Of a stretch of DNA of 64,000 nt, positions 49,498-60,249 are shown piece by piece. The stretch spans positions 31,900,986 through 31,964,985 of the forward strand of contig CM073905.1 of the NCBI GenBank assembly GCA_037176705.1, written 5' to 3'. Under the pieces are notes generated by a model that had not been told where the DNA came from, did not search any database, and saw only the letters and a program-made list of their open reading frames with translations. The position numbers and the translations under genes are program-made. Each line of letters begins with the position of its first letter. The stretch's first letter is position 1. The DNA comes from Molossus alvarezi. Its lineage: Eukaryota > Chordata > Mammalia > Chiroptera > Molossidae.

Positions 49498-49748
49498 CTT
49501 CATGGGGCTCCCCCCATTCGTTCAGGTCCTCCCTGCAGAGTCATCTTCACAGAAGCTCGCTCCCGCCCACCCCCCTCCCTGACCCCTGTGTTTGTCCTTG
49601 TTTTGCGTTGCAGCCCTTACTGCTCAGCGCAGAGCCGACTTTTCGGCCGGTTTGTGTTTCTCTCTCCTACGAGGACTTAGGTCCATGAAGACTGCATCCC
49701 CGGCTCGTAGCCCAGTGATTTCTAGAAGAAAGAATGCACACACAATTT

Positions 49749-50530
49749 TTTAAAAAATTTTTTATTCTGAAAACATTTTGCAGACTTACAGAAAAGTTGC
49801 AAACGTAGCCTGGGGTAGATTGTTAGTGAGCAGTAAGGACATCAACACTGGCACGTGCTCCTCCCCAACCTCCAGACGGCCCTGTGCACGCGTTTCCATT
49901 CGTGTTCTACCCCTTGAGTCCAACCCAGGGACCCCTTTATTTACCAACCACCCTCTGCCTCCTCAGATCTGGGATCGTTTCTGTCTTTCCTCGCTGTTTT
50001 GTGACTTGGACAGTTCTGAAGTGTACCGGTTAGTTATTTTCTTTTTTAAATTTTCTTTATTGATTCTAGAGAGAGAGGAAGGAAGAGGAAGAGAGAGATG
50101 GAAACATTGATAAGAGAGAACATCGATTGGCTGCCTCCTGCATGCCCCCCACTGGGGATCGGGCCCACAACCTGGGCATGTGCCCTGACTGGGAATCGAA
50201 CCGGTGACCTTTTGGTACATGGGTTGACGCTCAACCACTGAGCCACACTGACCGGGCTACTGGTTAGTTATTTTATAGATTGTCCTTCAGCGAGTTAGTC
50301 TGAGGTTTTCTCATGGTTGAGTTGAGATTATGCATTTTGGAGCAAGAATACTACTACAGAAGTGAGGTACCCTTCTCAGTGCATCATGTGCAGGAGTACG
50401 CGATGTCCCTCTGTCCCACTATAGGTGACATTGACCTTGATCACTTGGTTAAGTTGGTGTCTTGTAGGTCTCTCCAGGGTCAAGTTATCATTCCCCCGTA
50501 AATTCTACAAAACACCTCAAGCCCAGACAT
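49749..50530 (-). mobile_element. Old L1 3'-end fragment, split by a SINE
   Basis: 'ttttttattctgaaaacattttgcagacttacagaaaagttgcaaa' is the antisense of the L1 3' terminus. The copy resumes after the SINE at 50258 ('gttagttattttatagattgtcc'). Confidence 0.68.
50041..50257 (-). mobile_element. Ves-type SINE nested in L1
   Basis: Minus-strand, plain-tail copy with intact head. The flanks 50028-50040 and 50262-50274 are ggttagttatttt; the match extends to 17 bp with one difference (50024-50040 and 50258-50274). The SINE is therefore younger than the L1 around it. Confidence 0.95.
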
Positions 50531-50553
50531 ATTTTTGTTATGTCTCATCTTGT

Positions 50554-50568
50554 CCACCAGGGGGCGAC
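50554..50568 (+). promoter_or_regulatory. Strong CTCF-like binding motif
   Basis: CCACCAGGGGGCGAC matches the CTCF core consensus CCACCAGGGGGCGC at nearly every position. CTCF marks insulators and loop anchors (established knowledge). Binding here is unproven. Confidence 0.65.
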
Positions 50569-50827
50569 CTTCACCAACAAATCTCTATGAGCCAAAGTCA
50601 GGGGTTTTGAATGCAAGAGGTCAAGGCTGTGGGGGACAGGTCAGCAGGGCTGGTCTGAGTCCACCCTTCCACGGGGCGGGAGCGGGGGCTTGCTTGGGTG
50701 AACAGCCCCAGGGGAAAGACTCAGGCTGGGCTTCAGGACCAGGAATGGGGGCAGTCTGGCTCTTACTTGGCAAATTTATGTATAGGTGCCTGGAAGGGAG
50801 CAAAGCCTGGCGGCCGCCCCCGCAACG

Positions 50828-50853
50828 GTGTGTGTGTGTGTGTGTGTGTGTGT
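50828..50853 (+). repeat. (GT)n microsatellite
   Basis: About 13 perfect GT units. Confidence 0.97.
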
Positions 50854-51049
50854 TTGGGTGGGATGGTTAATGCTGTTGCTTTCAATACCTGGGCAGCCGG
50901 TTAGAAATGAAGAAGCCAAAGCAAATGTTGTTCCTTCTGTCCCTCCCTCTCCCACAGGCCCAGGAAGGAAAGACCCCCAGGTAGGAGACGGCTCCTTGTA
51001 GCCAAGGAGAATTCGGTTTGGCCCAGACCGGTGAGGTGAGGGCAGTGTT

Positions 51050-51780
51050 TCTCTTATTTATTTATTTTTCTCCTTTGCTGAATTGACTGGGGTGACATTG
51101 GTGATCCGATCGTAGAGGTTTCCGTTGTGCAGTTCTATGATACGGCACCTGTATAGTGTGTTCACCGCCCCAGTGACACCTCGATGCTTAATTGTGGTGA
51201 AAAACACGCACAACATAGAGTTTACTGTCTCCACCGTGTCCGAGTGTGCGGTTCCGGAGGGCTGCGTGTGTTCACTCCATCGTACAAGAGGCCACCAGAC
51301 CTTTGTCATCTTACCCAACGCAAACTCGACCCGTTGAACACGCTCCATTCTACCGTCTGTCTCTGTGACTCTGACTCCTCTGGGCACCTCGGGGAGTGGG
51401 ATCATACGGTCCTTGTCCCTCTGTGACTGGCCCGTTTCACCTGCCCTCGTGTCCTCCGGGTTCATCGGAGCCGTAGCATGCGTCGGAATCCCCTTCCCTC
51501 CCAGGCTGAGGAATGCCCCACTGTTTGGACCGCCCGCCACACTTTTATTTTGTTTGTTTGCTGTCCATTCATAGACATTCACCTTTTGGTTATTCTGAAT
51601 GATGTCATTAGGAAGTCGGGCATACAAATACCTCTTCAGGACCCTGCTTTCAGCCCCTCGGGACAGACACCCAGCAGTGGGGTCGCTGGAGCTTACGTGG
51701 TTCCCCTTTGAACTCGGAGGAATGGCCATGCAGTGTCCCTCAGTGCGGCACCGACGTGGGTGCGTTTCTCTGGAATAAAT
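51050..51780 (-). mobile_element. Old L1 3'-end fragment, CpG-rich
   Basis: 'ttgactggggtgacattgg' is the L1 3'-terminal text in antisense. 'gtgggatcatacggtccttgtccctctgtgactggcccg' and 'tacaaatacctcttcaggaccctgctttcag' continue into the 3' region. It has many CpG and G/C changes compared with the same text in AT-rich DNA. Confidence 0.75.
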
Positions 51781-52884
51781 TACGCCCCACTAAACCCGCT
51801 TTCGAAGGAAGAAGAGAAAACAGGCCACACTCGAGAACTCGTGTAGGGTAGTGATGGGTCTCTTCTCACGCAGTTCACGTGGGCAAGAGCTTTTAACTAC
51901 CTCCCCCGCCCTGTGGCTCCAGACTCCTTTCTGGCTCTGATTTTGCCCCCTGAGATCAGTAGGAAGATTAATAGGCATTTTTAATGGCTCCCAGGACTCC
52001 AGGCCCCCAAAATAAAAATAAACATCCCCGTCCTGGGCTCGCCCCACACGCCTGCCTCCTGCCTCTCGCAGCCGTTTCCAGAACTTCGCGTCTTGGGTGA
52101 ATGTTGCCTTGGAGACAGTTGGCAACGAACCCCTGACAGACCCTGGCCCAGCCCGGAAGAAGGAAATCGACCAGAGCAGCGAGGTCTTTCCCAGGCTCAG
52201 CTCGGAGGGACCAGCCTCCAGGGGCCTGGGCGGTGGGCCAGCTGGCGACTTTAGGTCAGGTGGCTGGAGGAACCTTGCTTTCTTCCCTCTCGAGTCCCAG
52301 GCCAAGGGGCGCCACGGGGCCCTTGTTCCTCGCTGGATCCTCCATCAGCATTCTCGACCTTCCCCCCAGTCTGCGGACTTCCAAATGTGGAAGAAAAAAC
52401 CAGCCCACGTAGGGTGAGCTTCCCAATAATCTCCGTGCCCCTGCCGACTTCTCGCATCCCGCGTGGAGGGGAACTCTGACTGCGGGTGGCCCTCGGGGCC
52501 CAGTTGGCCTACAGTCATGTGTGATAGCATCTGGGCCCCCCGAAGTTGGTACTAATAGCCAACATTTTTAAATTGGGTAATTCCCATTTTTTGTTTTTTT
52601 TTAAAAAAAGCAAGATTCTCGTGAATAACCAACCGTCTCTCTCTCCGTCTGTGTGTCCATCTGGCAACGAATGGCTGGAGCCCAGTGGAGACCCACTCAT
52701 CCCATCCCCTGTGGTCAAGGCTGTCCAGTTCGCTGCAAGTCTCACCAGGCCCCAGCGCCTTGGGATGGCGCAGGCCGTGCTCATTCATGTTATTTGCTGG
52801 CCCCCACAGGTAGTCATGCCTGTGAGCCCTCATCTCTGCCTGGGACCTTGGTTAGAGTTCAGAGAACCTTTAGTGACTGGTCCG
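51781..52884. other. GC-rich intergenic sequence, nothing recognised
   Basis: Open frames occur on both strands, but none shows a family I recognise. This is expected in stop-poor GC-rich DNA. Confidence 0.55.
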
Positions 52885-53075
52885 GGCGTCAGCAAACTGC
52901 CCTGGGAGGGTCTAATCAGGCCCACCCATTATTTTTGTAAATAAAGTTTTATTGGAACACAGCCACGTCCACCTGATTAGATCTGTCCTGGGGCGGTTTT
53001 CACGCTGTAACCGCAGGGGCTGGTGGTTGAAACAGAGACCGTGGCTGACACTAGCCTCTGGGTTCAGAGCCCTTC
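52885..53075. mobile_element. Old hAT-type DNA transposon remnant
   Basis: 'gggcgtcagcaaactgccctggg' then 'tttgtaaataaagttttattggaacacagccacg' match a familiar mammalian non-autonomous DNA transposon. The subfamily is not named. Confidence 0.65.
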
Positions 53076-54015
53076 CCACCAGGTCCTACGTGGCGAGGTT
53101 CAGGGCACCCCTGGCACCGGAGGGCCACCCTGGGGTCCCCGAGGGACTTGTGCTACCTGCCGCAGCGTGGGAAGCCCGCCTTCTGCTCGCCCTGCACGCC
53201 TCCTCCGTGAGCCGAGGGGGCCAAGGTGTCTGGTTCCCATCACCGCTGACGATCGGCCCTCCGCACCGGAGCAGGCCCGGAGCTTGTCTGTAAACCCTGA
53301 CATCATTAACACCCCATCAATCCTGTGGCCGAGTGGGCTGGCGAGGCCTCCATCTGGAATTCGGCCCTGGCAGAGATCAAAGTGTGACCGGCTGGAGCCC
53401 TGCTCAGGGAGAGGAGGCTGGCTGGCGGGACCTCGGCTCTGTGCCCCTGGGCTGGGCCTGGGCCTCGGGAGACGGGCGGGCCTCGGGGCCAGGCCCGCGG
53501 CGCACCTCCGCCGGATCGCACAGGACGCCACCTCTCCGAGCCTCCGTGTCCACGTGTGTGCCATGGGATGACACCCGCCTGGGAGACAGCCTGGCGGGTG
53601 TGCGAGCCGCTTCCCAGCTGTGCAGTGGGGTGGCCAACGTGTCTGAGATTTCTCTGGAACTCAGACCTCACATCAGCACACGGAGCGCGCGAGGGTGGAG
53701 GGCGGCAGGCAGACGGGGTTGGCCGAACCGGACCAGCGCTCGGCCCAGGACGGGACGTGGGGGCTCACTGTGCTCCTCCCTGCCTGAGGGGTGCTGGAAG
53801 TTTCCTGTACCAGAGTTCACGGCACACTTTGGGCATTCTGGAGAAGTGGGAAAGGGGTGCTTGTTTTTTTCTTAATTTTGGAAGACAGCCGTGTCTCCTG
53901 ATCTTCGACACAGGTCCCATTTCCCCGCTGATCTCAGAAGCTCGTGTTTAGTTTGGAGAAGACAGACTGGGGGCTCAGGGTGTGCATGTGCGTGCACGTG
54001 TGTGCGTGGGCGTGT
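53076..54015. other. GC-rich intergenic sequence, nothing recognised
   Basis: CpG-containing unique sequence with overlapping open frames on both strands and no recognised domain. A short TG/CG-rich tract lies at about 53980-54012. Confidence 0.55.
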
Positions 54016-54115
54016 TCAGCTGAACACACCTTTCTCGAGGACCCTGCTCTGTGCTAGACCCTGACACGCCAGGCAGGGGGACGAGCAGGTTCACCTTCTC
54101 CACAGTGATGTTTCA
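54016..54115 (-). mobile_element. L2-like fragment
   Basis: 'ccctgctctgtgctagaccctgacacgccaggcagggg' resembles the antisense of the L2 3' region. Tentative. Confidence 0.45.
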
Positions 54116-54317
54116 CACTGTCCCCTTCCCTGTGGTGGCCGTTCTCCCTGGGCACCCCTGAATGTCCCCCTCCAAGGTCAGAGCCGCGGGTTGGCCCCAG
54201 GCCCTTGGCCACCTTCCCTGGGTCAGACGCGTCAAGGTCACACTTCAGAATCCACTGTTCTACCCATGCCACCACTTCCTGTCCCGGGACGCTGCGGGCA
54301 CCTCTGCTTTGAGGCCG

Positions 54318-54508
54318 TCAGATTTAGCCAATAAAAGCACAGGATGCCCGGTTAAAGCTGAGTGTCAGATAACCAACACGTGGTTTTCAGGGCAAGTATA
54401 GCTCAGGCCATCCTTGGGGTATACTTATACTACAAAAGTTCTGATTATTTATCTGACAGTCACATTTAACTAGGAGCCTATGTTATATCTGGGGACCCTA
54501 CCTAGGTG
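54318..54508. mobile_element. Palindromic DNA transposon remnant
   Basis: The left arm 'cccggttaaagctgagtgtcagataa' is complementary, with mismatches, to the right arm 'ttatctgacagtcacatttaactagg', around a centre with 'gtatacttatactac'. This is a long inverted repeat of the kind left by a MITE-like element. The family name is uncertain. Confidence 0.65.
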
Positions 54509-54509
54509 T

Positions 54510-54640
54510 CATTCATTCATTCATTCATTCATTCATTCATTCATCTGTTTGACACCTTCCACATGCATGGCTCTTGCTGGAGGTTCAGAAGTGACTTTCG
54601 TTCCCGCCCCTGAGAACCTTCCCGACTGCCCAGGTGTCAA
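54510..54640 (-). mobile_element. L2-like 3' end with (ATTC)n tail
   Basis: (ATTC)n at 54510-54544 is followed by L2-like antisense text ('gaagtgactttcgttcccgcccctgagaacc'). It abuts the palindromic element. Confidence 0.6.
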
Positions 54641-54889
54641 TCATTGCCATTCAGTGTTCAAAACAGACTCAAGCAGAGTTCCTATGGAGCACAACATAGC
54701 CATAGCCCAGGCATGAGGTCACTCCTGGAGGGGACAGGGCTGGACACGGGGTCGTTGACCCTAAGTGTGGCCATGGCTGACCACAGGTGCACGTCAGAGT
54801 ATTTTCTATAGTTCGCAGTGACTGGCCAGCCCAGGGCCAAAGTTTATCAGAGAGTCCCCGAAATCAAGCCTCGATCACTTTCTGTGTCC

Positions 54890-55075
54890 CTCACAGACTT
54901 AAGAAGCATCTGTCGCATGCGCTGTGTCTGTCCGGGACACGGGGGGCATAACACAGCTGAGGTCCCTGCCCTCACAGAGCGCGTGGCGGATGGGGAGGCA
55001 GGGAGCGAGCCTGCGGGAAGTGAGTGTGTAGGGTCAGACCGGGGGAAGGGACACGAGAAATGAAAGAAGAACATG
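54890..55075 (-). mobile_element. L2-like fragment, CpG-rich
   Basis: 'gtccgggacacggggggcataacacagctgaggtccctgccctcacagagcg' resembles the antisense of the L2 3' region, with many CpG. Confidence 0.55.
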
Positions 55076-55179
55076 CGGGGTGGTGGGGAAGGTCAGGTTC
55101 TCAGGTGACGAGCGAATAATAACGTGACCACCGACACTGTCACGCGTTCCGTATTACCTACCACTGCAAGCGCTTCGTA

Positions 55180-55270
55180 CGTAACAACGCATTTCCTTCT
55201 CACACCATTATTGCCCCCACTTGACAGACGAAGAAACTAGGGCACAGAGGAGTAAGAGTACTTGCCCTCG
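55180..55270 (-). mobile_element. MIR fragment
   Basis: 'cacttgacagacgaagaaactagggcacagaggagtaag' matches the antisense MIR core. Confidence 0.7.
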
Positions 55271-55474
55271 AGTCTGTTTCCCCCTCTCCCAAAGGGGGAC
55301 GCAGTAGACCATCGTGATGAGAAAAGTGTTCGCAAGGCACGTGGGTCTTGGTGGCTGCTGGGGAGCGGCCTCTGCCCCAGGCTCCGCTGTGGGTGCACGT
55401 AACCTTTGCTAACAACTGGGTGAGCACTTAGGGGCCTCAGTTTCCCCCTGAGATTTAAGTGGCCCAGTCCCCCC

Positions 55475-55560
55475 ACTGAACTGTGAGCTTCCCAAAGGTG
55501 GGAGCCACACCTCGTGTGCCCCCGTTTTCCCAGCAGGACTGCATCTCTGCTACCCTCTCT
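55475..55560 (+). mobile_element. L2-like 3' fragment
   Basis: 'aactgtgagcttcccaaaggtgggagccacacctcg' follows the L2 text 'gtgagctccctgagggcaggga'. Short and tentative. Confidence 0.5.
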
Positions 55561-55990
55561 CTTGGCTGTCAGTCACGGAGAACGCCCTTCCAAAGGAAGC
55601 ACCTTTGAGCACCTATCATGTATTCTTCATTACTTGTGTCCACTTTCCACCCCGGTGGCCTGCTCGGCTAGCGGCTAACTGAAGGCCAGACTCGATCGTC
55701 ACTAAGGTCCAGGGCTTTTCTGACTGTTCCCCGTTCTCAGACCAGGCAGTGATGGGAACACGTGTAAACATCTCCAAGAGCGACTTCCTTTACGTTGTTC
55801 ATTGATTTTTACTTTGTTGCAATACTGTGAGCTACCTAACCCGACCCCCTGCTTACAAGATGCATTTCGGATCATATGTAAAAACCACCCTTAGGTCAGG
55901 GTTTCAACTTCCTGGCCTTTCTGGCAGCCCCTGGAAGCCTAGAGCCCCCCCCTCCCCCCGCGTGATGTTCTGAAGTGTATGAAATAAAAT
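55561..55990. other. Intergenic sequence, nothing recognised
   Basis: Unique sequence without a named repeat or exon; a C-run near 55948-55960. Confidence 0.55.
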
Positions 55991-57690
55991 ACGAACGAAT
56001 AGAAAGAAAACAAGTTAACTGTATTTCAACAAAAGGGAAGTATTAAAAATAAGGTTCTGATAGAGTCATATCTGAGCTTTTTAATGACAACTAAGGCATA
56101 AAACAAGATTTAGCAGCAGAGCTACTTAAATGACCACAACCGTACAGTAAACAGAACGTGTTCGTGAACTAAAATGAGAGGAAATACCCAGAATGCCACC
56201 CAAAGAGACCAAGTGGCAGGGAATATAAAAAAGGGAGTCAGAGGTTTGGACATTAGAATGAGAAGGTCTGATAGGTATATAATAGGAAGGTTAGCAGGAA
56301 AGAGTAGAAAACAATGGACAGAGGCATTATTTAAAAAGTAGTTATCCTGACTGATGAAAGACATGAATCCTCAGATTAAAAACGGACAACTATCCCCAAC
56401 CAGGATAAGTAGAAATAAATCCATGTTGTAATATATCTGTGGCACACAGCCTGAGGAAAAACCGCACACAATCGAAAAGATCCTCATCAGCTGAAAAAAA
56501 AAGATTTCCAACAAAGTTCCGACGTCACACTCCTCAGCCACAAAACAAATCAATGTCACTGTCTTCAAAGTACTGAGACCACAGCGACCGACAACCCAGA
56601 ATTCTATACCCAGCAAAACTATCAGTCAAGAAGCAGGGTGGATATAGACATTTTCAAATAAACAAAAGAAAAGCTTTCTTTTCATCGACAGACATGATGA
56701 AATGACAACTCTTGTACATTCTTTTGGCAGAAGGAAACCACAGGCAGGAGGAGGCATGGATGATGGGAAGAAGGGGCATAAAGAAACTGGCAAACATGTG
56801 GGTACACCAAATGCACTAATCGTATTTCACAAACAGCAGTGAGTGTCTTTGAGGATATAAAACCATGTGGAACTAAATACTATCACAGGATTATCTGAAA
56901 AAAAGCGTTCTGAGTCTTCGTATTGCTGGAGAGGGAGGTATACATATTGACTAATGCAACAACTACCCACAATTAGCTCGAAACCAAGGGGACAAGTTAA
57001 AAATGTAAGTGAAATCATCAGATCAGATGAAAAGTACAACCCTGGAACAGTACAAGGGGGAAATAAAGAAAACTCAGCCTGTCCAGTACAAGACAGAAAA
57101 GGGGAAAAAAGCAGCAGTGTAGAAAAAGCATTAAAAAAACAAAACAAAACAAAAAGATTTAGATACAGATTCAAATATGTCAGCAACCACAGTAAATCAA
57201 ACTCTATCAGTAATACCAATAAGAAGCAGTGTCTTACTGGATTAAGCACAAAAATAAAAATAATAACCACCTACTGACTGTTTATAAAAGACACAGCTAA
57301 AACTGCAGAAAGTTAGAAATGCAAGGATACAAAAATATAAGCCAGGCAAATGCCCAGAGCAAGCTCGCATGACTTTACGTTCCCGTCTGCCCAAAAAGAC
57401 TTTCTGGCCAAGAGCCCTGTCAGAAAGAGAGCTTCCAATGCAATCTTAGAAGACTTAATTCACAGGAAGCTCTGATAATTTTTAAACTTGTATGCACTTA
57501 ACACATGCCCAATCCACAATTACGGTGGAAGATTTTAACAGGCCTCTCTCAGTAACCGAGAGCTGTATAAAAAGTAAGGAAGATGGGAACAGCACAATTC
57601 GCAGCTCAGATCTAATGGACGTACAGAGAACCCCACAATTAGAGGCTACGTGGACATGTGCAGAAATTAATGACGGGCGTCTCCTTTCCT
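55991..57690 (+). pseudogene. Old L1/HAL1-type LINE body (ORF1 end to ORF2 endonuclease start), decayed
   Basis: 'cagaattctatacccagcaaaactatc' and 'gacattttcaaataaacaaaag' are typical of the end of L1 ORF1 and its flank. Near 57530-57640, 'gaagattttaacaggcctctctcag' and 'ctaatggacgtacagagaac' match the endonuclease-coding start of ORF2. Plus strand. Stops and gaps break both frames, so it cannot make a working protein. Confidence 0.75.
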
Positions 57691-57771
57691 GGAGGGGAGG
57701 AGGTGAAAAGGCTGAAACAGACCATGTTTCAGGAGGGGTGGGTAGGCCCCAGGCTAAGAGGGCAGACAAAA

Positions 57772-57945
57772 GCTGGTTCAGCTGGCCAGACCGTTGTTCC
57801 AAAACACCAAGGTCACCAGTTTGACCTCCGGTCAGGGCACATACAAGGCTCAACCCATGAATACATAAATAAGTGGAACAACAAATCTCTCTCTCTCTCT
57901 CCCCCTTTTGCTCTCTAAAATTAATACATTAAAAAAAAAAAAAAA
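57772..57945 (+). mobile_element. Old Ves-type SINE
   Basis: B-box-like 'ccagtttgacctccggtcagggcac', then CT-run, 'ctctaaaattaatac' and an A-run. The head is decayed. Confidence 0.72.
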
Positions 57946-58165
57946 GATGTCCAGCCTGTGAGGCTCAGTGGTTGAGCGTTGACCCAGGCACCAAGAGGTC
58001 ACCAGTTCAATTCCCGGTCAGGGCACATGCCCAGGTTGTGGGCCCGACCCCCAGTCGGGGGCATGCAGGAGGCAGCCAGTCGATGTTCTCTCTCATCGAT
58101 GTTTCTATCTCTCTCTCCCTCTCCCTTCCTATCTCTATAAAATCAATAAAGAAAAAAAAAATAAA
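57946..58165 (+). mobile_element. Ves-type SINE (plain A-rich tail type)
   Basis: Plus-strand copy with A box 'gaggctcagtgg', B box 'cagttcaattccc' and tail 'aaaatcaataaag' plus A-run. It lies directly behind the A-run of the previous SINE, suggesting A-tail targeting. Confidence 0.93.
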
Positions 58166-58189
58166 AAATAGAAAAATAAAAAATTACCT

Positions 58190-58300
58190 GGGAAGTGGGT
58201 ATCAAAATACAGATTGCTGGGCCCCACCCCAGGATTTCAGATTCAGACTCTGCATTTCTAACAAATTCCCAGGTGGTAAAAAGGTGCTGGGCTATAGATA
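58190..58300 (+). mobile_element. MER5A-like DNA transposon fragment
   Basis: 'cagattgctgggccccaccccaggatttcagattcagactctgcatttctaacaaattcccaggtgg' follows the MER5A consensus closely. Confidence 0.82.
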
Positions 58301-58984
58301 CAGTGGCATGGTCCACACATCAGGGCTCTCTGGAGTGCTCTCCTCCCAGTTGGAAGTGCCCTCCATGCTGTCACAGCAGCTTGAAATGACCTGTTGAAAC
58401 ATCCCCTGCCCCTTCCAGGAGCTGTTCAGGGGGGGCCTTTCCAGCCCCAAACTGCAAGGCTGGGATTGCGGTGGCAACCGGTAAACATTCTTTGGTTTTA
58501 ATCCATCAAGGACTTGGGAACTGGATCAGAGCATATTCTGAATGGTGCCAATGTCACTGCTGCCAGACCTGGGCAGAGTATATTGAGGACTCTTTTGCAA
58601 AAGGTAGTGGGCAAATTCTCTTGTCTGAGAACTGGGGTGAACTCTTTCACTAAGACACATCCTCTGAGCTGAATTTGCCACCAGGATTCCGGCAGCGCGG
58701 TAGAGGTTGAGCTCAGTATTCCAACTCAATCCCCCTGTGACCTAAATTTTCACTTCTACAAACAAGTGGAGATAGAGATTAATTAAAATAATTTCTCTTT
58801 ATGGTATGCTATGAAGAGTGCTGAAATAGCTCCCCTACTGGCCTCTTCATTTCCCAGATTTCCACCATTAGAGATTCATTCCTTTGGGGATACCTTTTGT
58901 GGGGAAGGGGACGACTTCTCTAATGTTCCTAGTCTGATTAGATGCCCTCACTAGATGTAGGCGCATCTCAAGGAATAGGTCTCA
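58301..58984. other. Intergenic sequence, nothing recognised
   Basis: Unique sequence without a recognised exon or repeat. Confidence 0.55.
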
Positions 58985-59075
58985 TTTACCATTAGGCCCT
59001 TAACGCTCAGCACAGTCCTTGGCACGTACTAGCTGCTCAAGAAAAGTTTCTTTTTGAATGAATGGATTCTTGGAC
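58985..59075 (+). mobile_element. MIR/L2-like 3' tail
   Basis: 'ctcagcacagtccttggcacgtactagctgctcaagaaaagtttctttttgaatgaatgg' resembles the common 3' end of MIR/L2. Tentative between the two. Confidence 0.55.
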
Positions 59076-59279
59076 ACCAATAGTAGTTGAGGATGGCATG
59101 GAGTGGTGGGAAGAGCTGTCACCACCTCGCTCTGCAACTTAGGGCACGATCTTTCTTGTCCAGGTCTCTGTTCCAGCTCTGGCCCTTTTCCCCTAATTTA
59201 AGTACCAGGCTCCCTCCCGCCTCGGGGCCTCTGCACAGGCGGCTTCCAAGGCCCTGGTTGCTTTCTCCTCCTCTCTGGT

Positions 59280-59760
59280 GCCTGGGCATCTGGTGGACCG
59301 GAGCAGGTAGGCGCGCCGAGGTCGTGTCCCTCCGCGGCCGGCCAGCAGGTGTCGCCACAGACCGGGAGGAGGCGGCGCGGCGGGCGGGCCTGGGGCCCAG
59401 CGGCCTCACCTGGCGGCGGCCCCACCTGGCGGCGGCCGCCCCCGCCCGCCCCGCACCCCGCGGAAGCCGGGTGCCCGGCCCCGACGTCACGCGGGAATCG
59501 GGAAAGCAGCGCCCCGAGCCACGGGGAGGGAGATGAAAGGCGGGTGGCGGGTGTGGGCCGCCTGCGCCTCCAGGACCGAGCGGGGCGCAGGTGAGTCAGG
59601 CCCGGCCCCGGGCGGAGGGGCCCGGCCCGAGCGATGCTCCCGCCGCCGGCAGCGCCCACAGCCCCAGGCGCGGCCCCGTGCTCAGGGCAGACACCGCTTC
59701 GGTCGCCACAGGTACTGCGTGTCCTCGGAGCCTCGGGACAGCCCGCGGAGCTCGGGGTGC
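59280..59760 (+). promoter_or_regulatory. CpG island, candidate promoter/first exon
   Basis: Dense CpG (many CGGCGG, GCGCG) with GC-box-like stretches, an ATF/CREB-like 'gacgtcac' at about 59483-59490 and a consensus donor GCGCAG|GTGAGT at about 59590. This pattern suits a plus-strand TATA-less promoter with a non-coding first exon. In human, INTS2 lies downstream of MED13 in the same orientation (memory), so it could be that promoter, but no coding evidence is present. Alternatively it is an orphan island. Confidence 0.55.
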
Positions 59761-59929
59761 GCTTCCTTGTAGGAGGCAGGGGAGGAGCAGAGAGGTGAGT
59801 CTCTGGCCCAGGGTCACACAGCACCCGGCCGGGCGTTGCCAGCGGGCCTGTGAACCAGCTCCCGCCCTTTGTGTCTCCTCGCTTGACCAGACTTGTGACC
59901 TCCAAGAGACACCCCTTATTTTTTGTTGA

Positions 59930-60175
59930 ATTGCTTGATTTCTGTTGGTTTATTTCTGTCTGGCTATCATGTAACCATTTTAAAGCGGACAGTTCAGTGG
60001 CATTTAGTCCATTCCCAGTGTTGTGCAACCACCACCCTGTCCGGGCGTCGTCACCCACCCAAAGGGACCCCATTAGGCAGTCACTCCCCGTTCTATCCCC
60101 CCGCTCCTGGCCACCACCCCTCTGCTTTCTGTCTCTATGGATTTGCCTATTCTGGATATTAAATTAAATTTTATT
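59930..60175 (-). mobile_element. Old L1 3'-region fragment, GC-rich
   Basis: 'gttgtgcaaccaccaccctgtcc' and 'gccaccacccctctgctttctgtctctatggatttgcctattctgg' are the same L1 text as 24185-24460, with more G/C. Confidence 0.8.
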
Positions 60176-60249
60176 TTGGCTCACGACCTTCATCCTATCC
60201 CAGACCATCCTCGTTGTTTTGTAGGAGGCCAGGAGACTGGAATCTTAGA

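Larger units (their letters stand above)
50531..51050. other. Intergenic sequence with a CTCF-like site and (GT)n
   Basis: Holds the motif at 50554-50568 and (GT)n at 50828-50853. No gene is recognised. Confidence 0.65.

Noticed and set aside
53023..53875. Overlapping open frames of 110-182 codons on both strands
   Set aside because: Stop codons are rare in GC-rich DNA; no recognised domain, no start context and no splice structure support a gene.
55991..57690. Active LINE or intact reverse transcriptase gene
   Set aside because: The frames are broken and only fragments of ORF1 and the beginning of ORF2 remain.
59087..60073. Open frames of 112-291 codons around the CpG island
   Set aside because: Same GC-driven effect. 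They run through the island and decayed repeats. I keep only the promoter-like signal.
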